Assembly: GCF_014334135.1 (NCBI RefSeq)
Contig: NZ_CP060497.1
Span: 3,534,001-3,598,000, forward strand
From: Olivibacter sp. SDN3
Lineage (GTDB): Bacteria > Bacteroidota > Bacteroidia > Sphingobacteriales > Sphingobacteriaceae
DNA length: 64,000 bases
Direction of reading: 5' to 3'
Shown: in pieces, positions 17,993 to 26,427 of the stretch
How the letters are laid out: every line of letters starts with the position of its first letter
Position numbering within the stretch: the first letter of the stretch is position 1
Made by a program: the position numbers and the translations under genes
The notes under the pieces: generated by a model
The model's input: the letters and a program-made list of their open reading frames with translations, nothing else
The model's database searches: none
What the model was told of the DNA's origin: nothing

Positions 17993-18916
17993 TTATTCAC
18001 TGAATTTATCCAACATATCAAAAGTCGGTACAAAAAATAAAGTTCCGGTTTTTGGAGTGCTGAAATCTAATATCCTATCATAGTTGCCTTCCGGCGAACC
18101 GATAAACATATTAGTAAGCATCTTTTTTACCGTGCTGAATGAACTTGCGTAAGCGATAAAATATGTTCCCATTTCGTTAGTAGATACACTTCCAAAAGGC
18201 ATATTGTCACGCACAATTTTGAAGTCGTCTCCCACATTCGCAAGTGCCGAATGCGCGTTGGAAGGTTTCACATCATCGGGCATTTCAATATCATCAGCTT
18301 TTGACCTGCCGATTATCTTTTCCTGGTCACTCACCGGCAAAGATCTCCAAGCTTTCAAATCGTGTATATATTTTTGGACAAAAAGATAGCTCCCGCCTTT
18401 ATAATAAGGGTCTTCCTCGCCGATAGTTCCAAAATATTGTCTATCGGTGCCGTGTGGGTTCTCGGTACCATCTACAAAACCCAAAATGCTGCGACTGTCC
18501 CAGTACCTAAACCCATGGATTTCTTCAATGCTTTCTGCAACTCCCGTTATGGCCTCCGAAATAGCTGATGCTACATCAATACAAAAACTGGTTTCATCGG
18601 CACGGATATGAAAATGTAAATCCCCATCGGTCGCCACAGCGGTGTGCTTGCTTCCAACAATAGGGACAAATTCTTCAAATTCTTTTGGAAGAGGCTCTGG
18701 TAATCCCAATAAATGCCATGCATTATAACCAATACCCATTACTACACTGGCTTTGGCGTTAGGAAAGCGTACATTGGCAGAATTGTTAAGATTGCTCATC
18801 AATGCGCAAAGACTTTTGAAAGTATCCCGAATAGCGGCATCTTTTTTAAAATTCCATACCATAAAAATGGTATTGTTATTGGGATAATCTAATACATTCT
18901 GTGAATTGGTACTCAT
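17993..18916 (-). CDS. Dyp-type heme peroxidase
   Basis: 308 residues from the ATG at 18916; a longer reading to 18958 would need a TTG start and lacks family sequence. The GFVDGTENPHG segment contains the G-x-x-D-G motif with the distal catalytic Asp. The proximal heme ligand is most likely the His of SNAHSAL, and the conserved Arg lies in IVRDNMPFG. The tail (TYFIAYASSFS, then MLTNMFIG) fits the YfeX/DyP-B type. It oxidises substrates with hydrogen peroxide. No encapsulin gene or Tat signal is present, so it is likely a free cytoplasmic enzyme. Its 3' end converges with the AraC gene, nine bases apart. Confidence 0.9.
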   Translation of the reverse strand: MSTNSQNVLDYPNNNTIFMVWNFKKDAAIRDTFKSLCALMSNLNNSANVRFPNAKASVVMGIGYNAWHLLGLPEPLPKEFEEFVPIVGSKHTAVATDGDLHFHIRADETSFCIDVASAISEAITGVAESIEEIHGFRYWDSRSILGFVDGTENPHGTDRQYFGTIGEEDPYYKGGSYLFVQKYIHDLKAWRSLPVSDQEKIIGRSKADDIEMPDDVKPSNAHSALANVGDDFKIVRDNMPFGSVSTNEMGTYFIAYASSFSTVKKMLTNMFIGSPEGNYDRILDFSTPKTGTLFFVPTFDMLDKFSE

Positions 18917-19027
18917 AAAGCTATCAAAGTTATTAAACGAATTATATATTTTCCACAAAACGGGCGACTTAACGTATAAAACGATTAGAAGACAGTAGTT
19001 ATTAGCATCAAATATATGCTTAGCTGA

Positions 19028-19636
19028 TCAACTAAATGATGATAGTCGTTTCCGTATGCGACTTAACGAAGGGGGCTTTACCCCCACAAAAGAGGCGATA
19101 TGATACTGTGGTACGCGCTGCTGAAGGCCCGGATATTGATGGGTAAATTGAAGATACCTTTCCTCGGGTTCGTCTGCGTAAAACGATCTGACTTTTTTCA
19201 TCGCATGTATATACAGCTGTTCACAAATGAGCCTACCGAATTTTTGCCCTTGCGTTACTTTATCATAAAGAAGTTGCAGATTCTCATAAGAAATCACTAA
19301 AATTTCCGAAGGTTCCAGACACTGGATACTTACTGCGGAGACAGATTGATCGAGAAAACTTTCGTAATTACAGGTAAATTCGGTCTCTTTCCCGAAGTCA
19401 AGTGTTAATTCTTCTCCCGAGTCTTTGACCATGTAGTAACGTATCAGTCCTTGGTTGATGAAACCTACGTGCCTGCACACGTCTCCCTGGCGCAGAAAAT
19501 AGTCGTTTTTGCCATATTGCCTAGGCACGAAAAGGGACGGTATTATTTTTTTTTCCTCCTCATTTGTCCGGATAAATAAAGCAATTGATTGCATAAGCCG
19601 GTCATATGTAGCTGATTGCTTTTGCTGATCTTCCAT
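19028..19636 (-). CDS. Crp/Fnr-type transcriptional regulator
   Basis: 202 residues. The N-terminal cyclic-nucleotide-binding-like beta-roll (about 25-130) includes the F-L-R-Q-G-D-V-C loop and GLIRYYMVKDSGEE. The C-terminal helix-turn-helix reads VPQYHIASFVGVKPPSLSRIRKRL. No cysteine cluster like that of Fnr is present, and the phosphate-binding Arg of true CAP is not obvious, so the effector is unknown. It belongs to the abundant Bacteroidota Crp group that controls small stress genes. Neighbours are the Dyp peroxidase downstream and two small membrane proteins upstream. Confidence 0.85.
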   Translation of the reverse strand: MEDQQKQSATYDRLMQSIALFIRTNEEEKKIIPSLFVPRQYGKNDYFLRQGDVCRHVGFINQGLIRYYMVKDSGEELTLDFGKETEFTCNYESFLDQSVSAVSIQCLEPSEILVISYENLQLLYDKVTQGQKFGRLICEQLYIHAMKKVRSFYADEPEERYLQFTHQYPGLQQRVPQYHIASFVGVKPPSLSRIRKRLSSFS

Positions 19637-19722
19637 GCAATCAAAGCTAATACATTGGCTTGTAAAAAGAGAATGAAAATCACATCACTTTATCAGCAAT
19701 ATTGCATGGAATTAAACGATAA

Positions 19723-20055
19723 CTAGATGTTTACAACAGCTAAACAAGCAGCAGCTAAGGTTAAGATGATGAGCGAATAATAAGCGTTTTTGGTATAGGC
19801 TCTGTTGCCAAATTTAATATTGATGCCTGTAATCAGCGCAAACATCACTGTCTTCGGTACGACCTTGTAATAATTGACATCCGGATATAGCGTTATTACC
19901 AATAAAATTCCTGAAAGCAGCAATACAATACCCAGTATCAACCCTGTATAGCTCCTTTGCGCGGTATGGTAATTGCTCCAAAGCTTAACTAATGTACCAA
20001 AGTAGGCGATGAAACAAATAAAATGTACCAAAAGAATAAGATTAAAGAGCAGCAT
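19723..20055 (-). CDS. small integral membrane protein
   Basis: 110 residues from the ATG at 20055; the upstream extension needs a TTG and adds non-membrane sequence. Four hydrophobic segments (starting LLFNLILLVHF, then GLILGIVLLLSG, TVMFALITG, and SLIILTLAAACLAVV) suggest a four-helix protein of the inner membrane. The ATG lies inside the end of the upstream DUF4267 gene (14-base overlap), a sign of translational coupling. I do not recognise a named family; a role alongside the DUF4267 protein is likely. Confidence 0.7.
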   Translation of the reverse strand: MLLFNLILLVHFICFIAYFGTLVKLWSNYHTAQRSYTGLILGIVLLLSGILLVITLYPDVNYYKVVPKTVMFALITGINIKFGNRAYTKNAYYSLIILTLAAACLAVVNI

Positions 20056-20452
20056 GTTTCTGATTTTTATTGGTTGAAAAAATATAATAGATACCAAGCG
20101 CCGCGCCCAAAACAATTGCAATCAGATGTGGATATAGCGCTGTGGCAATGTGATTGGGGGCCCTCAACACCAACGATAAATCCACAACCGGTACAGGCGT
20201 AATGGCAAGTAAAAGGACGCCAACTCCACGTCTTTCCCCGGTCAGCAGCAATCCCATGAGCGCGGCACCGGCGCAAAGGTCACGTATCCCTTTTATGTAG
20301 TGAAAAGAGAAATTTCCATGAACAGGTACGCTGATACCAAAAGCTGTTTCCGCAGCTTCGGGATGGAAAAGAAATCTTCCTCCAATGAAAACGAGTAAAA
20401 GTCCTGTCAACAAAGTAAGTGTAAACGCAGTTTTCTTTAAGATCTTTTTCAT
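20042..20452 (-). CDS. DUF4267 family membrane protein
   Basis: 136 residues from the ATG at 20452. Four transmembrane helices, with GLLLVFIGGRFLFHPEAAETAFGI and the conserved central F-H-Y-I-K-G-I-R-D-L, which I associate with DUF4267. The ending FSTNKNQKH is cytoplasmic-type. Its stop overlaps the start of the next small membrane protein by 14 bases. Function unknown. The Crp-type regulator further downstream on the same strand could control this pair, but the gap does not prove it. Confidence 0.7.
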   Translation of the reverse strand: MKKILKKTAFTLTLLTGLLLVFIGGRFLFHPEAAETAFGISVPVHGNFSFHYIKGIRDLCAGAALMGLLLTGERRGVGVLLLAITPVPVVDLSLVLRAPNHIATALYPHLIAIVLGAALGIYYIFSTNKNQKHAAL

Positions 20453-20833
20453 TTTTGCTTCATCTGATTTATACCGCAAAGCTAAAGACGTTTGATTACA
20501 TCCTCATTCACCTAGGTTAATAAAGAAAAAAAACAATATCTTCGAGCAAGATTTTAAAAACCCTGAAAATGATCATGTGCTTGCACCTAATACAGCTACA
20601 AATCAGCACATCGGCCCCATGCAATGGCATTTAGATTTCGTGTTAAAGAATAACCTCACGTTTTTGATGAATAAAGAAGGGGCAAGATGAATTTAAATTT
20701 ATATTAATTTGTCAGGAGTTCTTTTAAAGTGTAAGTTGTTATTTAGCAGCACTGCAATTGTAGCTTGTTATATTAACTCCGTGCTTTGTGGATTAAAGGT
20801 TAGCTGTAAGCCGGGATTGTTCAGTTGCCCTTC
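20453..20833. other. gap with a decayed plus-strand reading frame
   Basis: 380 bases without an intact gene. On the plus strand 20496-20690 is open for 64 codons and ends in TGA at 20688-20690. Its last 45 codons look protein-like (NPENDHVLAPNTATNQHI, then GPMQWHLDFVLKNNLTF), but no start codon lies at the front and I cannot name the family. I take it as the tail of a lost gene. The rest is AT-rich. Confidence 0.35.
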
Positions 20834-20968
20834 CTAAGGAGCGAAGTCGGGATGTTCTTTCACCAGTTCGTTATATAGACCTTCCATATCTTCATAATTG
20901 CTTGTTTTCGCACGGGTATTAAAGTCTTCAAAACTGAATATCTTTGCTGGTGATTTTTTGTGCTTCAT
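20834..20968 (-). CDS. 44-residue hypothetical protein
   Basis: ATG 20968 to TAG 20834-20836. The product is highly charged and helical (MKHKKSPAKIFSFEDFNTRA, then NYEDMEGLYNELVKEHPDF), with no hydrophobic segment. The balanced sequence and complete frame make it plausible as a small protein, for example a regulator or antitoxin-like peptide, but it could also be the end of a longer lost protein. No family recognised. Confidence 0.35.
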   Translation of the reverse strand: MKHKKSPAKIFSFEDFNTRAKTSNYEDMEGLYNELVKEHPDFAP

Positions 20969-21050
20969 ACTTTCTGCTGCTATCCATCGCTAGCCCCAAA
21001 CGGAAAGATTATTGGAATAAGTCGTGTTACTCCAAGTTTATCACGGGTTC

Positions 21051-21620
21051 TCAACTGTTAAAGATATGAGGATATTGTCTCGCAGCCATCAAGATTAAAT
21101 TCATCGAATCCGTTACCCAAATCTTACCTTCCTCAACCATACGAAGAACTTCGGGGGCAGGCAGTGTTACGACTTCTATATTTTCGGTAATATCAGGTTT
21201 TTGCGTTGAATTGAATTCCGCGTTGAACAGGATGTAACCGTAGGTTACCTGTTTAAGCTTTGTGGGGTTGATGGCAAATTTACAGATGAATTTCAGATCA
21301 TTCTCCGTGCTTTTGATTCCACATTCCTCTTCAAGTTCTGCTATGGCCGATTGCAGAAGCGTTTTATCTCTTTGCTGCATTCCTCCTGGAAGCTCTAATA
21401 GAATTTCTCCCAGTCCGTGTTTGTATTGACGGGTTAACACCACTTGGTTTTGTGGTGTTATCGCCAGCACCTGTACAACATCACCTAAGGGCGACAGGTA
21501 GTAATCGTCAATTACCAGTCCACTTGGTAGTTGTACTTTTTGTTTAATAAGCGGGTACCATGCACTTGGTGAGATGTCCTCCTCTTCCAGAAGGATCCAA
21601 GGTGTAATTAAATCAGACAT
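21051..21620 (-). CDS. Nudix hydrolase, ADP-ribose pyrophosphatase-like, altered Nudix box
   Basis: 189 residues. Architecture follows ADP-ribose/ADP-sugar pyrophosphatases: an N-terminal strand region, QVVLTRQYKHG before the fold core, LLELPGG, then the Nudix helix. The Nudix box G-x5-E-x7-R-E-U-x-E-E-x-G-U reads GMQQRDK, then TLLQSAIAELEEECGI, so the first Glu is Lys and the conserved Arg is Ala, while the metal-binding Glu residues of the A-E-L-E-E-E part remain. It probably still binds Mg but may differ in activity or substrate. Stand-alone gene on the minus strand. Confidence 0.8.
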   Translation of the reverse strand: MSDLITPWILLEEEDISPSAWYPLIKQKVQLPSGLVIDDYYLSPLGDVVQVLAITPQNQVVLTRQYKHGLGEILLELPGGMQQRDKTLLQSAIAELEEECGIKSTENDLKFICKFAINPTKLKQVTYGYILFNAEFNSTQKPDITENIEVVTLPAPEVLRMVEEGKIWVTDSMNLILMAARQYPHIFNS

Positions 21621-22032
21621 AGGGTAAAAATAAGCATTTAGAAGATTTATTCGAGATTGCGTAGCGTTTTTAAGTTAGCTGTCAAGTCGAAGATAAATTG
21701 CGTCGAGATAAACGCAGTCCGAAAGTCGATAACTTGGCCATGACAGGTAAAGCATAAACAGCATATCGTTCCAACCTTAAAAACTTTCATTAAAATAATT
21801 CCTGATTTTCGTAGGAACGCATGCGGACTTTTGATTGCTGAAATTTTGTTCTATGCATTTTAATAAAATAGGCATAATATGATATGTTTACTGCTTATTA
21901 GATAACCAATAAATACATGTAAAGACAAAATCTGCTACATAGATTTGTCTTTACAATCTGTTCTTTCAAATGACGGAAAAACAGTACACCTAAAAGAAGA
22001 CATACAAAAAACAACAAAAAAATAACCTAGAC

Positions 22033-22063
22033 ATTGTTTCGTACGAAAAATTTCCTACCTTTG
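22033..22063 (+). promoter_or_regulatory. Bacteroidota sigma-A promoter of the blaI-type operon
   Basis: ATTG at 22033-22036 fits the -33 element, and TACCTTTG at 22056-22063 is an exact TAnnTTTG -7 element, with a 19-base spacer. The start codon at 22095 would leave a leader of about 25 bases. Confidence 0.6.
22037..22048 (+). promoter_or_regulatory. candidate BlaI operator
   Basis: TTTCGTACGAAA is a perfect 12-base palindrome placed exactly between the -33 and -7 elements of the promoter, where a bound repressor would exclude RNA polymerase. BlaI/MecI repressors bind palindromes of this kind over their own promoter; the match in place is seen, the binding is inferred. Confidence 0.5.
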
Positions 22064-22094
22064 CTTTTGTATTCATTATTATTAGACGAAAACG

Positions 22095-22466
22095 ATGAAA
22101 AACGAACTTACAAAAGCCGAACTGGAAATCCTGAGGATGTTGTGGAAGCTCGGATCTTCTACTGTGAGGCAGGTCAACGACGCCATCAACGAAGAGCGTG
22201 AGGTAAACTATACTTCCACGCTGAAGCTGATGCAGATCATGCATGAGAAAGGCATACTGCAACGGGATGCCAGCCAGATGAAACATGTCTACAAACCAGC
22301 GGAAGCCGAAGACAAAACCAAAGAGAGCTTGTTAGACAATTTCGTAGACACAATTTATGACGGTTCCCCGAGCAAGTTAGTGATGCAACTGATGGGGGGG
22401 CGCAAGACGTCAAAACAGGATTTGGACGCAATTAAGGATATGCTTAGAAAGTTGGATGGGCAATAA
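22095..22466 (+). CDS. BlaI/MecI/CopY-family transcriptional repressor
   Basis: 123 residues. The N-terminal winged helix (LTKAELEILRMLWKLGSSTV, then NYTSTLKLMQIMHEKGIL) is the BlaI/MecI signature, with the C-terminal dimerisation helices after about residue 80 (NFVDTIYDG). It should sit as a dimer on the palindrome over its own promoter and be inactivated by proteolysis when the adjacent M56 membrane protein is activated. The next gene starts 12 bases after its stop. Confidence 0.9.
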   Translation: MKNELTKAELEILRMLWKLGSSTVRQVNDAINEEREVNYTSTLKLMQIMHEKGILQRDASQMKHVYKPAEAEDKTKESLLDNFVDTIYDGSPSKLVMQLMGGRKTSKQDLDAIKDMLRKLDGQ

Positions 22467-22477
22467 AGCAACGAACC

Positions 22478-23782
22478 ATGAATGAATTATTTAACAATCA
22501 AGATGTCTCCAGCGCGCTGATAAGCGCAATCGGTAACACCATTCTGCATTCCCTGTGGCAGGGGGTGCTTTTGGCGATACTCGGCGGTGCTATCCTTGTC
22601 TTTGGCAGGAACTTGCGTCCTTCGGTAAGGTATCTGCTTTTCCTCGGTGCGCTTTCGCTTTTCCTGATGTCAGTTATCGCGACGTTTGCAGGCACATTCA
22701 GTGTAGATACCGATATGGCTTCAAGGGAAGTAACTGTTAATTCCTCCGATGGGACGCTCTCCGGGTCTCCAGATAGATGGACGCTGAGCGATCTGTCTGA
22801 GCAGATAGCCTATATATTCGGTTCGCTGAGCGACTACCACGGCGTCATCGTGTTGCTCTGGTTTATAGTAGTCTGTATCAAGGGTATCAGGATGTCCGTC
22901 AGCATCTATAGTATATATCGGATGAAGAGTTATGGCCTCGTACCGACCGAACTACGGTGGCAGCGCCTGGTGGATCGAATATCTGATGGACTTGGTATCA
23001 AGCAGCGGGTGGTCATCTTTGAATCCAGGCTAGCAAAAACGCCGCTTATTATCGGACATCTCAAACCTTTGGTGCTGTTTCCGATAAGTCTTGTCAACTC
23101 ATTGAGTGTAGAACAGGTGGAAGCAGTGCTTGCTCACGAACTGGCGCATGTGTGCAGGAGGGATTTTCTTGTCAACTTATTGCAGAGCACGGTAGAAGTT
23201 CTTTTTTTTTTCAATCCGGCTGTACTGTGGATATCATCACTTATCCGGGCTGAGCGGGAGAATTGCTGTGACGACATTGCTGTTGCCTACACCGGTAGCA
23301 AGTCCTTATACGTAAATGCACTGGTAAATTGCGAGGAGTATAATATGACCACCCCTCATTTAGCTATGGGGCTAAAAGGCGATAGGCAGCTGTTGATAAA
23401 CAGGGTGAGAAGGTTGCTTAAAAGAGAACGGCCTACGCTGAACTTGGTTGAGCGGCTCGTGCTGGCTACTTGCCTGTGCTGCACGATGCTGGTCGGGGTG
23501 GCCTTTGCCATCAATCCTATCACCACCTATACCCAATCCAGATACCCGGATATAGAATGGACACAGGAGGAACCGCGCGTACAGAGCGACAAAATTATCG
23601 AAGAACTCGTAAAACGGAAATTGATCCCCAACATCAAGAACTTCAGGTTGCGTATAACCAACGATGCTCTCTACGTTAATGGGAAACGACAATCGGATGA
23701 AGTCCACCGCCGTATCATGCAACGTTATGTAAAAAATCCTAACGACCGGCTCAACTTCACACAGACGGTAAAGACAGACTAA
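22478..23782 (+). CDS. BlaR1/MecR1-type M56 membrane metallopeptidase
   Basis: 434 residues. Transmembrane helices at about 20-45 and further segments around 60 and 120 enclose the peptidase domain. The zinc site H220-E221-L-A-H224 lies in VLAHELAHVCRRDF, and ERENCCDDIAV supplies the likely third ligand. The C-terminal part after a last helix (about 325-345) is a periplasmic tail of 90 residues; it lacks the penicillin-binding sensor domain of classical BlaR1, so the signal is not expected to be a beta-lactam. It would cleave, directly or indirectly, the BlaI-type repressor encoded upstream. Confidence 0.88.
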   Translation: MNELFNNQDVSSALISAIGNTILHSLWQGVLLAILGGAILVFGRNLRPSVRYLLFLGALSLFLMSVIATFAGTFSVDTDMASREVTVNSSDGTLSGSPDRWTLSDLSEQIAYIFGSLSDYHGVIVLLWFIVVCIKGIRMSVSIYSIYRMKSYGLVPTELRWQRLVDRISDGLGIKQRVVIFESRLAKTPLIIGHLKPLVLFPISLVNSLSVEQVEAVLAHELAHVCRRDFLVNLLQSTVEVLFFFNPAVLWISSLIRAERENCCDDIAVAYTGSKSLYVNALVNCEEYNMTTPHLAMGLKGDRQLLINRVRRLLKRERPTLNLVERLVLATCLCCTMLVGVAFAINPITTYTQSRYPDIEWTQEEPRVQSDKIIEELVKRKLIPNIKNFRLRITNDALYVNGKRQSDEVHRRIMQRYVKNPNDRLNFTQTVKTD

Positions 23783-23810
23783 TCATTTGCTACATATTGT
23801 CCGTTAGCTG

Positions 23811-23828
23811 CCCATGGATTTCCATGGG
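23811..23828 (+). other. intercistronic hairpin between M56 gene and receptor gene
   Basis: CCCATGGA (23811-23818) and TCCATGGG (23821-23828) are perfect inverted arms; the practical structure is a 7-bp stem with an ATTT loop. It has no T-tract. It lies in the 86-base gap between the peptidase and the TonB-dependent receptor and may set their relative mRNA levels. Confidence 0.4.
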
Positions 23829-23868
23829 GTGGGACACTATTGACTTTTAAAAACTAAAATTTTTTCAC

Positions 23869-26319
23869 ATGCACAACATTTTAATCAAAGCCATTGCCGT
23901 GACAGGGCTTTTATGGCACACTTTTGCCCTGAACGCACAGGAATCTAACGGCAAGATCCAGGGACGCGTACTGGATAATAAAAGCAATCCGTTGATATCT
24001 GCTAGCATAGTACTGGTGAGGGAAGCAGATTCTTCAGCCGTTCGTACAGTGGCCACAGATGGACAGGGACGGTACCGGTTTGACAAGATAGAACCCGGAG
24101 ATTACCGGGTAGCTGTTAGTTACCTCGGTAATGAACGGTATATTTCGGGGCTGCTTCGCCTTGAAGCGGGTGCTGCCATGCCTGTGCCCGACATTGAGGT
24201 CGTGGAATCAGCCACGGTTTTGGAAGAAGTCAGCATCGTACAGACAGAACCCTATATCACGCAGAAAATAGACAGAACGGTTGTAAATGTGGAGGCACTA
24301 ATCAGCAATGCAGGCACGACGGCATTGGATGTGCTCGAACGGACACCGGGTGTAAGGGTTGACCCCAACGGTACCATTAATCTGGGGGGAAAGGTGGGAG
24401 TGATGGTATATGTCGACGAACGTCCCACCTACATGTCTGGAGAGGAACTCGCCAATTTCCTGAGGTCAATGCCGGCCTCGTCCCTCGAAAAAATTGAAGT
24501 GATGACGAATCCTCCTGCCAACTATGATGCCGCAGGTGATGCGGGTATACTCAATATACTGACGAAGAAAGCACGTGGTGAGGGGTTCACCGCTGGATTG
24601 GAACTCGGATTGGTGCAACATCGCCACACCGCTTCAAACAATAGTCTGAATTTCAGCTTTTCGGGCAACAGATTCAGGATGCATGGAAATGTGGGTTACG
24701 TCGTCCAGAACGGATTCGCCGATGTGAGCATTTCCAGGCGGTTTCTCGAAGGCAAAACTGTCACTTCTTCCTTTAACCAATTTTCAGCCATCCGCAGGCC
24801 CGGGCGGGGTCTGCTTTCAACGGTGAACGCTGAATATAGTATTACAGAAAGATCTACGTTAGGCATTGTCCTCGGTGGAACTTTTGCCCGGCCAGACAGG
24901 GAAAACCCCAACCAGAATACCATAACAGACGGCGACGGGATGCTGGATTCCACTTTGGTGGCTGAAAATTCCGAAAAGGGGAGTTTGGATAACATGAGCG
25001 TCAACCTCAACTATAGACGTAAATTCGATAAAGACCGGCATGACTTTGCCGTAGATGCGGACTACCTGAATTTTCACATAAACAGGGATCAATGGTTCAA
25101 TAACAGTGGTATACAGAACGATGGGCAACTAACGTTTTTCGAGCAGCTTAGCGGACAGCTCGGTGCCAACATCGATATCTACGCTGCAAAAGCCGACTAC
25201 CGATATCCTTTGGCGGAAAACTTTCTGCTTGCTTTGGGAGTGAAGTCAAGCTTTACTAAAACGGTAAACATAGCGGATTATTTCTTTGTGGAAGATGGTA
25301 TTTATGAGCCGGATTTTGATAAGACAAACAGTTTCAATTATCAGGAAAATATCAACGCTGCCTATGTCAACATGAACGCCGATTACGAACGCCTGAGTAT
25401 CCAGTTGGGGCTGCGGGTGGAAAACACGCTAGCCTCCGGGCACCAGCTGGGGAATGCTATGCGATCCGACTCATCTTTCAACCGAAATTATACTGGGCTT
25501 TTTCCCACGGTCTTCATGCTTTATAAACTGGATAGTTTAGCCGAAAGGCAGTTGCGATTCAGCTATGGCCGCCGATTGGAACGACCGTATTACCAAGACC
25601 TCAATCCCTTTCTGACTCCTATTGACCACTTTACCTACACGGTGGGCAACCCGTACCTTGAGCCCTCATTCTCCAACAAGGTGGAGCTTAGTTATATCTA
25701 CAAGGGTATGATCACCACGAGCATAGGATACAGCGATACGCGGAACTTAGTTACGGAAACCATCGAGATCGTCGACGAAACGTATTACAGCAGGCCGAAC
25801 AACATCGGGAGGACAATCGTCTGGAATGCCGCTGTTGATGCAGGCTTCAGTCCAGCGCCCTGGCTTGACGTACAACTACGTGGTGAAGTAGCAAGACTGC
25901 ATGCCAAAGGCAGCTTTTATACAGGTGTTCTGGATAACACAGGCTATAATGGCTATTTACAGGGGATGGTAGGTGTTGGACTTGGCAAAGGGTGGCGTAT
26001 CCAAACCGATGGGCATTACCAGACCGATATCACGCAAGCGCAGTTTGTTTATGGAAGCAAATGGGGGCTGAACGCTGGTGTATCCAAGAAACTATCCGAG
26101 AGGGCTTCCTTCCGATTGGGCGTGTCTGATATTTTCTATACCAACATCAATCGTGGTATCATAAATGATCTACGTAACACCCAGGCTGAGTATAGGAATA
26201 TCGGAGACAGTAGGCGTGTTCAGGCGGCATTTAGTTACAGGTTCGGTAAATCAGGCGTATACAGACCAAGTCGTGAGGACGACAGCGCAGGGGAGGAAAG
26301 AAACCGTGTCAAATTGTAA
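23869..26319 (+). CDS. TonB-dependent receptor-like outer membrane beta-barrel protein
   Basis: 816 residues. Signal peptide about 1-23 (ending ALNAQ). A CarboxypepD_reg-like domain at about 27-115 (GKIQGRVLDNKSNPLISASI) is followed by a plug domain with TQKIDRTVVNVE and VMVYVDERPTYMSGEEL, then a long barrel (outer membrane beta-barrel family, OMP_b-brl_3 type), ending in FSYRFGKSGVY and a charged tail. It imports or binds an unknown ligand at the outer membrane. It lies 86 bases after the M56 gene in the same direction, so I infer that the BlaI/BlaR1-type pair controls it. Confidence 0.85.
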   Translation: MHNILIKAIAVTGLLWHTFALNAQESNGKIQGRVLDNKSNPLISASIVLVREADSSAVRTVATDGQGRYRFDKIEPGDYRVAVSYLGNERYISGLLRLEAGAAMPVPDIEVVESATVLEEVSIVQTEPYITQKIDRTVVNVEALISNAGTTALDVLERTPGVRVDPNGTINLGGKVGVMVYVDERPTYMSGEELANFLRSMPASSLEKIEVMTNPPANYDAAGDAGILNILTKKARGEGFTAGLELGLVQHRHTASNNSLNFSFSGNRFRMHGNVGYVVQNGFADVSISRRFLEGKTVTSSFNQFSAIRRPGRGLLSTVNAEYSITERSTLGIVLGGTFARPDRENPNQNTITDGDGMLDSTLVAENSEKGSLDNMSVNLNYRRKFDKDRHDFAVDADYLNFHINRDQWFNNSGIQNDGQLTFFEQLSGQLGANIDIYAAKADYRYPLAENFLLALGVKSSFTKTVNIADYFFVEDGIYEPDFDKTNSFNYQENINAAYVNMNADYERLSIQLGLRVENTLASGHQLGNAMRSDSSFNRNYTGLFPTVFMLYKLDSLAERQLRFSYGRRLERPYYQDLNPFLTPIDHFTYTVGNPYLEPSFSNKVELSYIYKGMITTSIGYSDTRNLVTETIEIVDETYYSRPNNIGRTIVWNAAVDAGFSPAPWLDVQLRGEVARLHAKGSFYTGVLDNTGYNGYLQGMVGVGLGKGWRIQTDGHYQTDITQAQFVYGSKWGLNAGVSKKLSERASFRLGVSDIFYTNINRGIINDLRNTQAEYRNIGDSRRVQAAFSYRFGKSGVYRPSREDDSAGEERNRVKL

Positions 26320-26427
26320 GCAGGTTAATCACACAAAAACAAGCCGATCGTCGTTTTGTAGGTGGTTGATTTATAATTTGGTGGGCTTTGGATTGCGGTC
26401 CAATTGATACACAATGATACAAAGACC

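Larger units (their letters stand above)
21621..22094. other. intergenic region carrying the blaI-type promoter
   Basis: 474 bases between the divergent Nudix and BlaI-type genes. The right end holds the promoter and palindrome listed separately. No ORF is supported in the remaining AT-rich sequence and no terminator with a T-tract was recognised. Confidence 0.5.
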
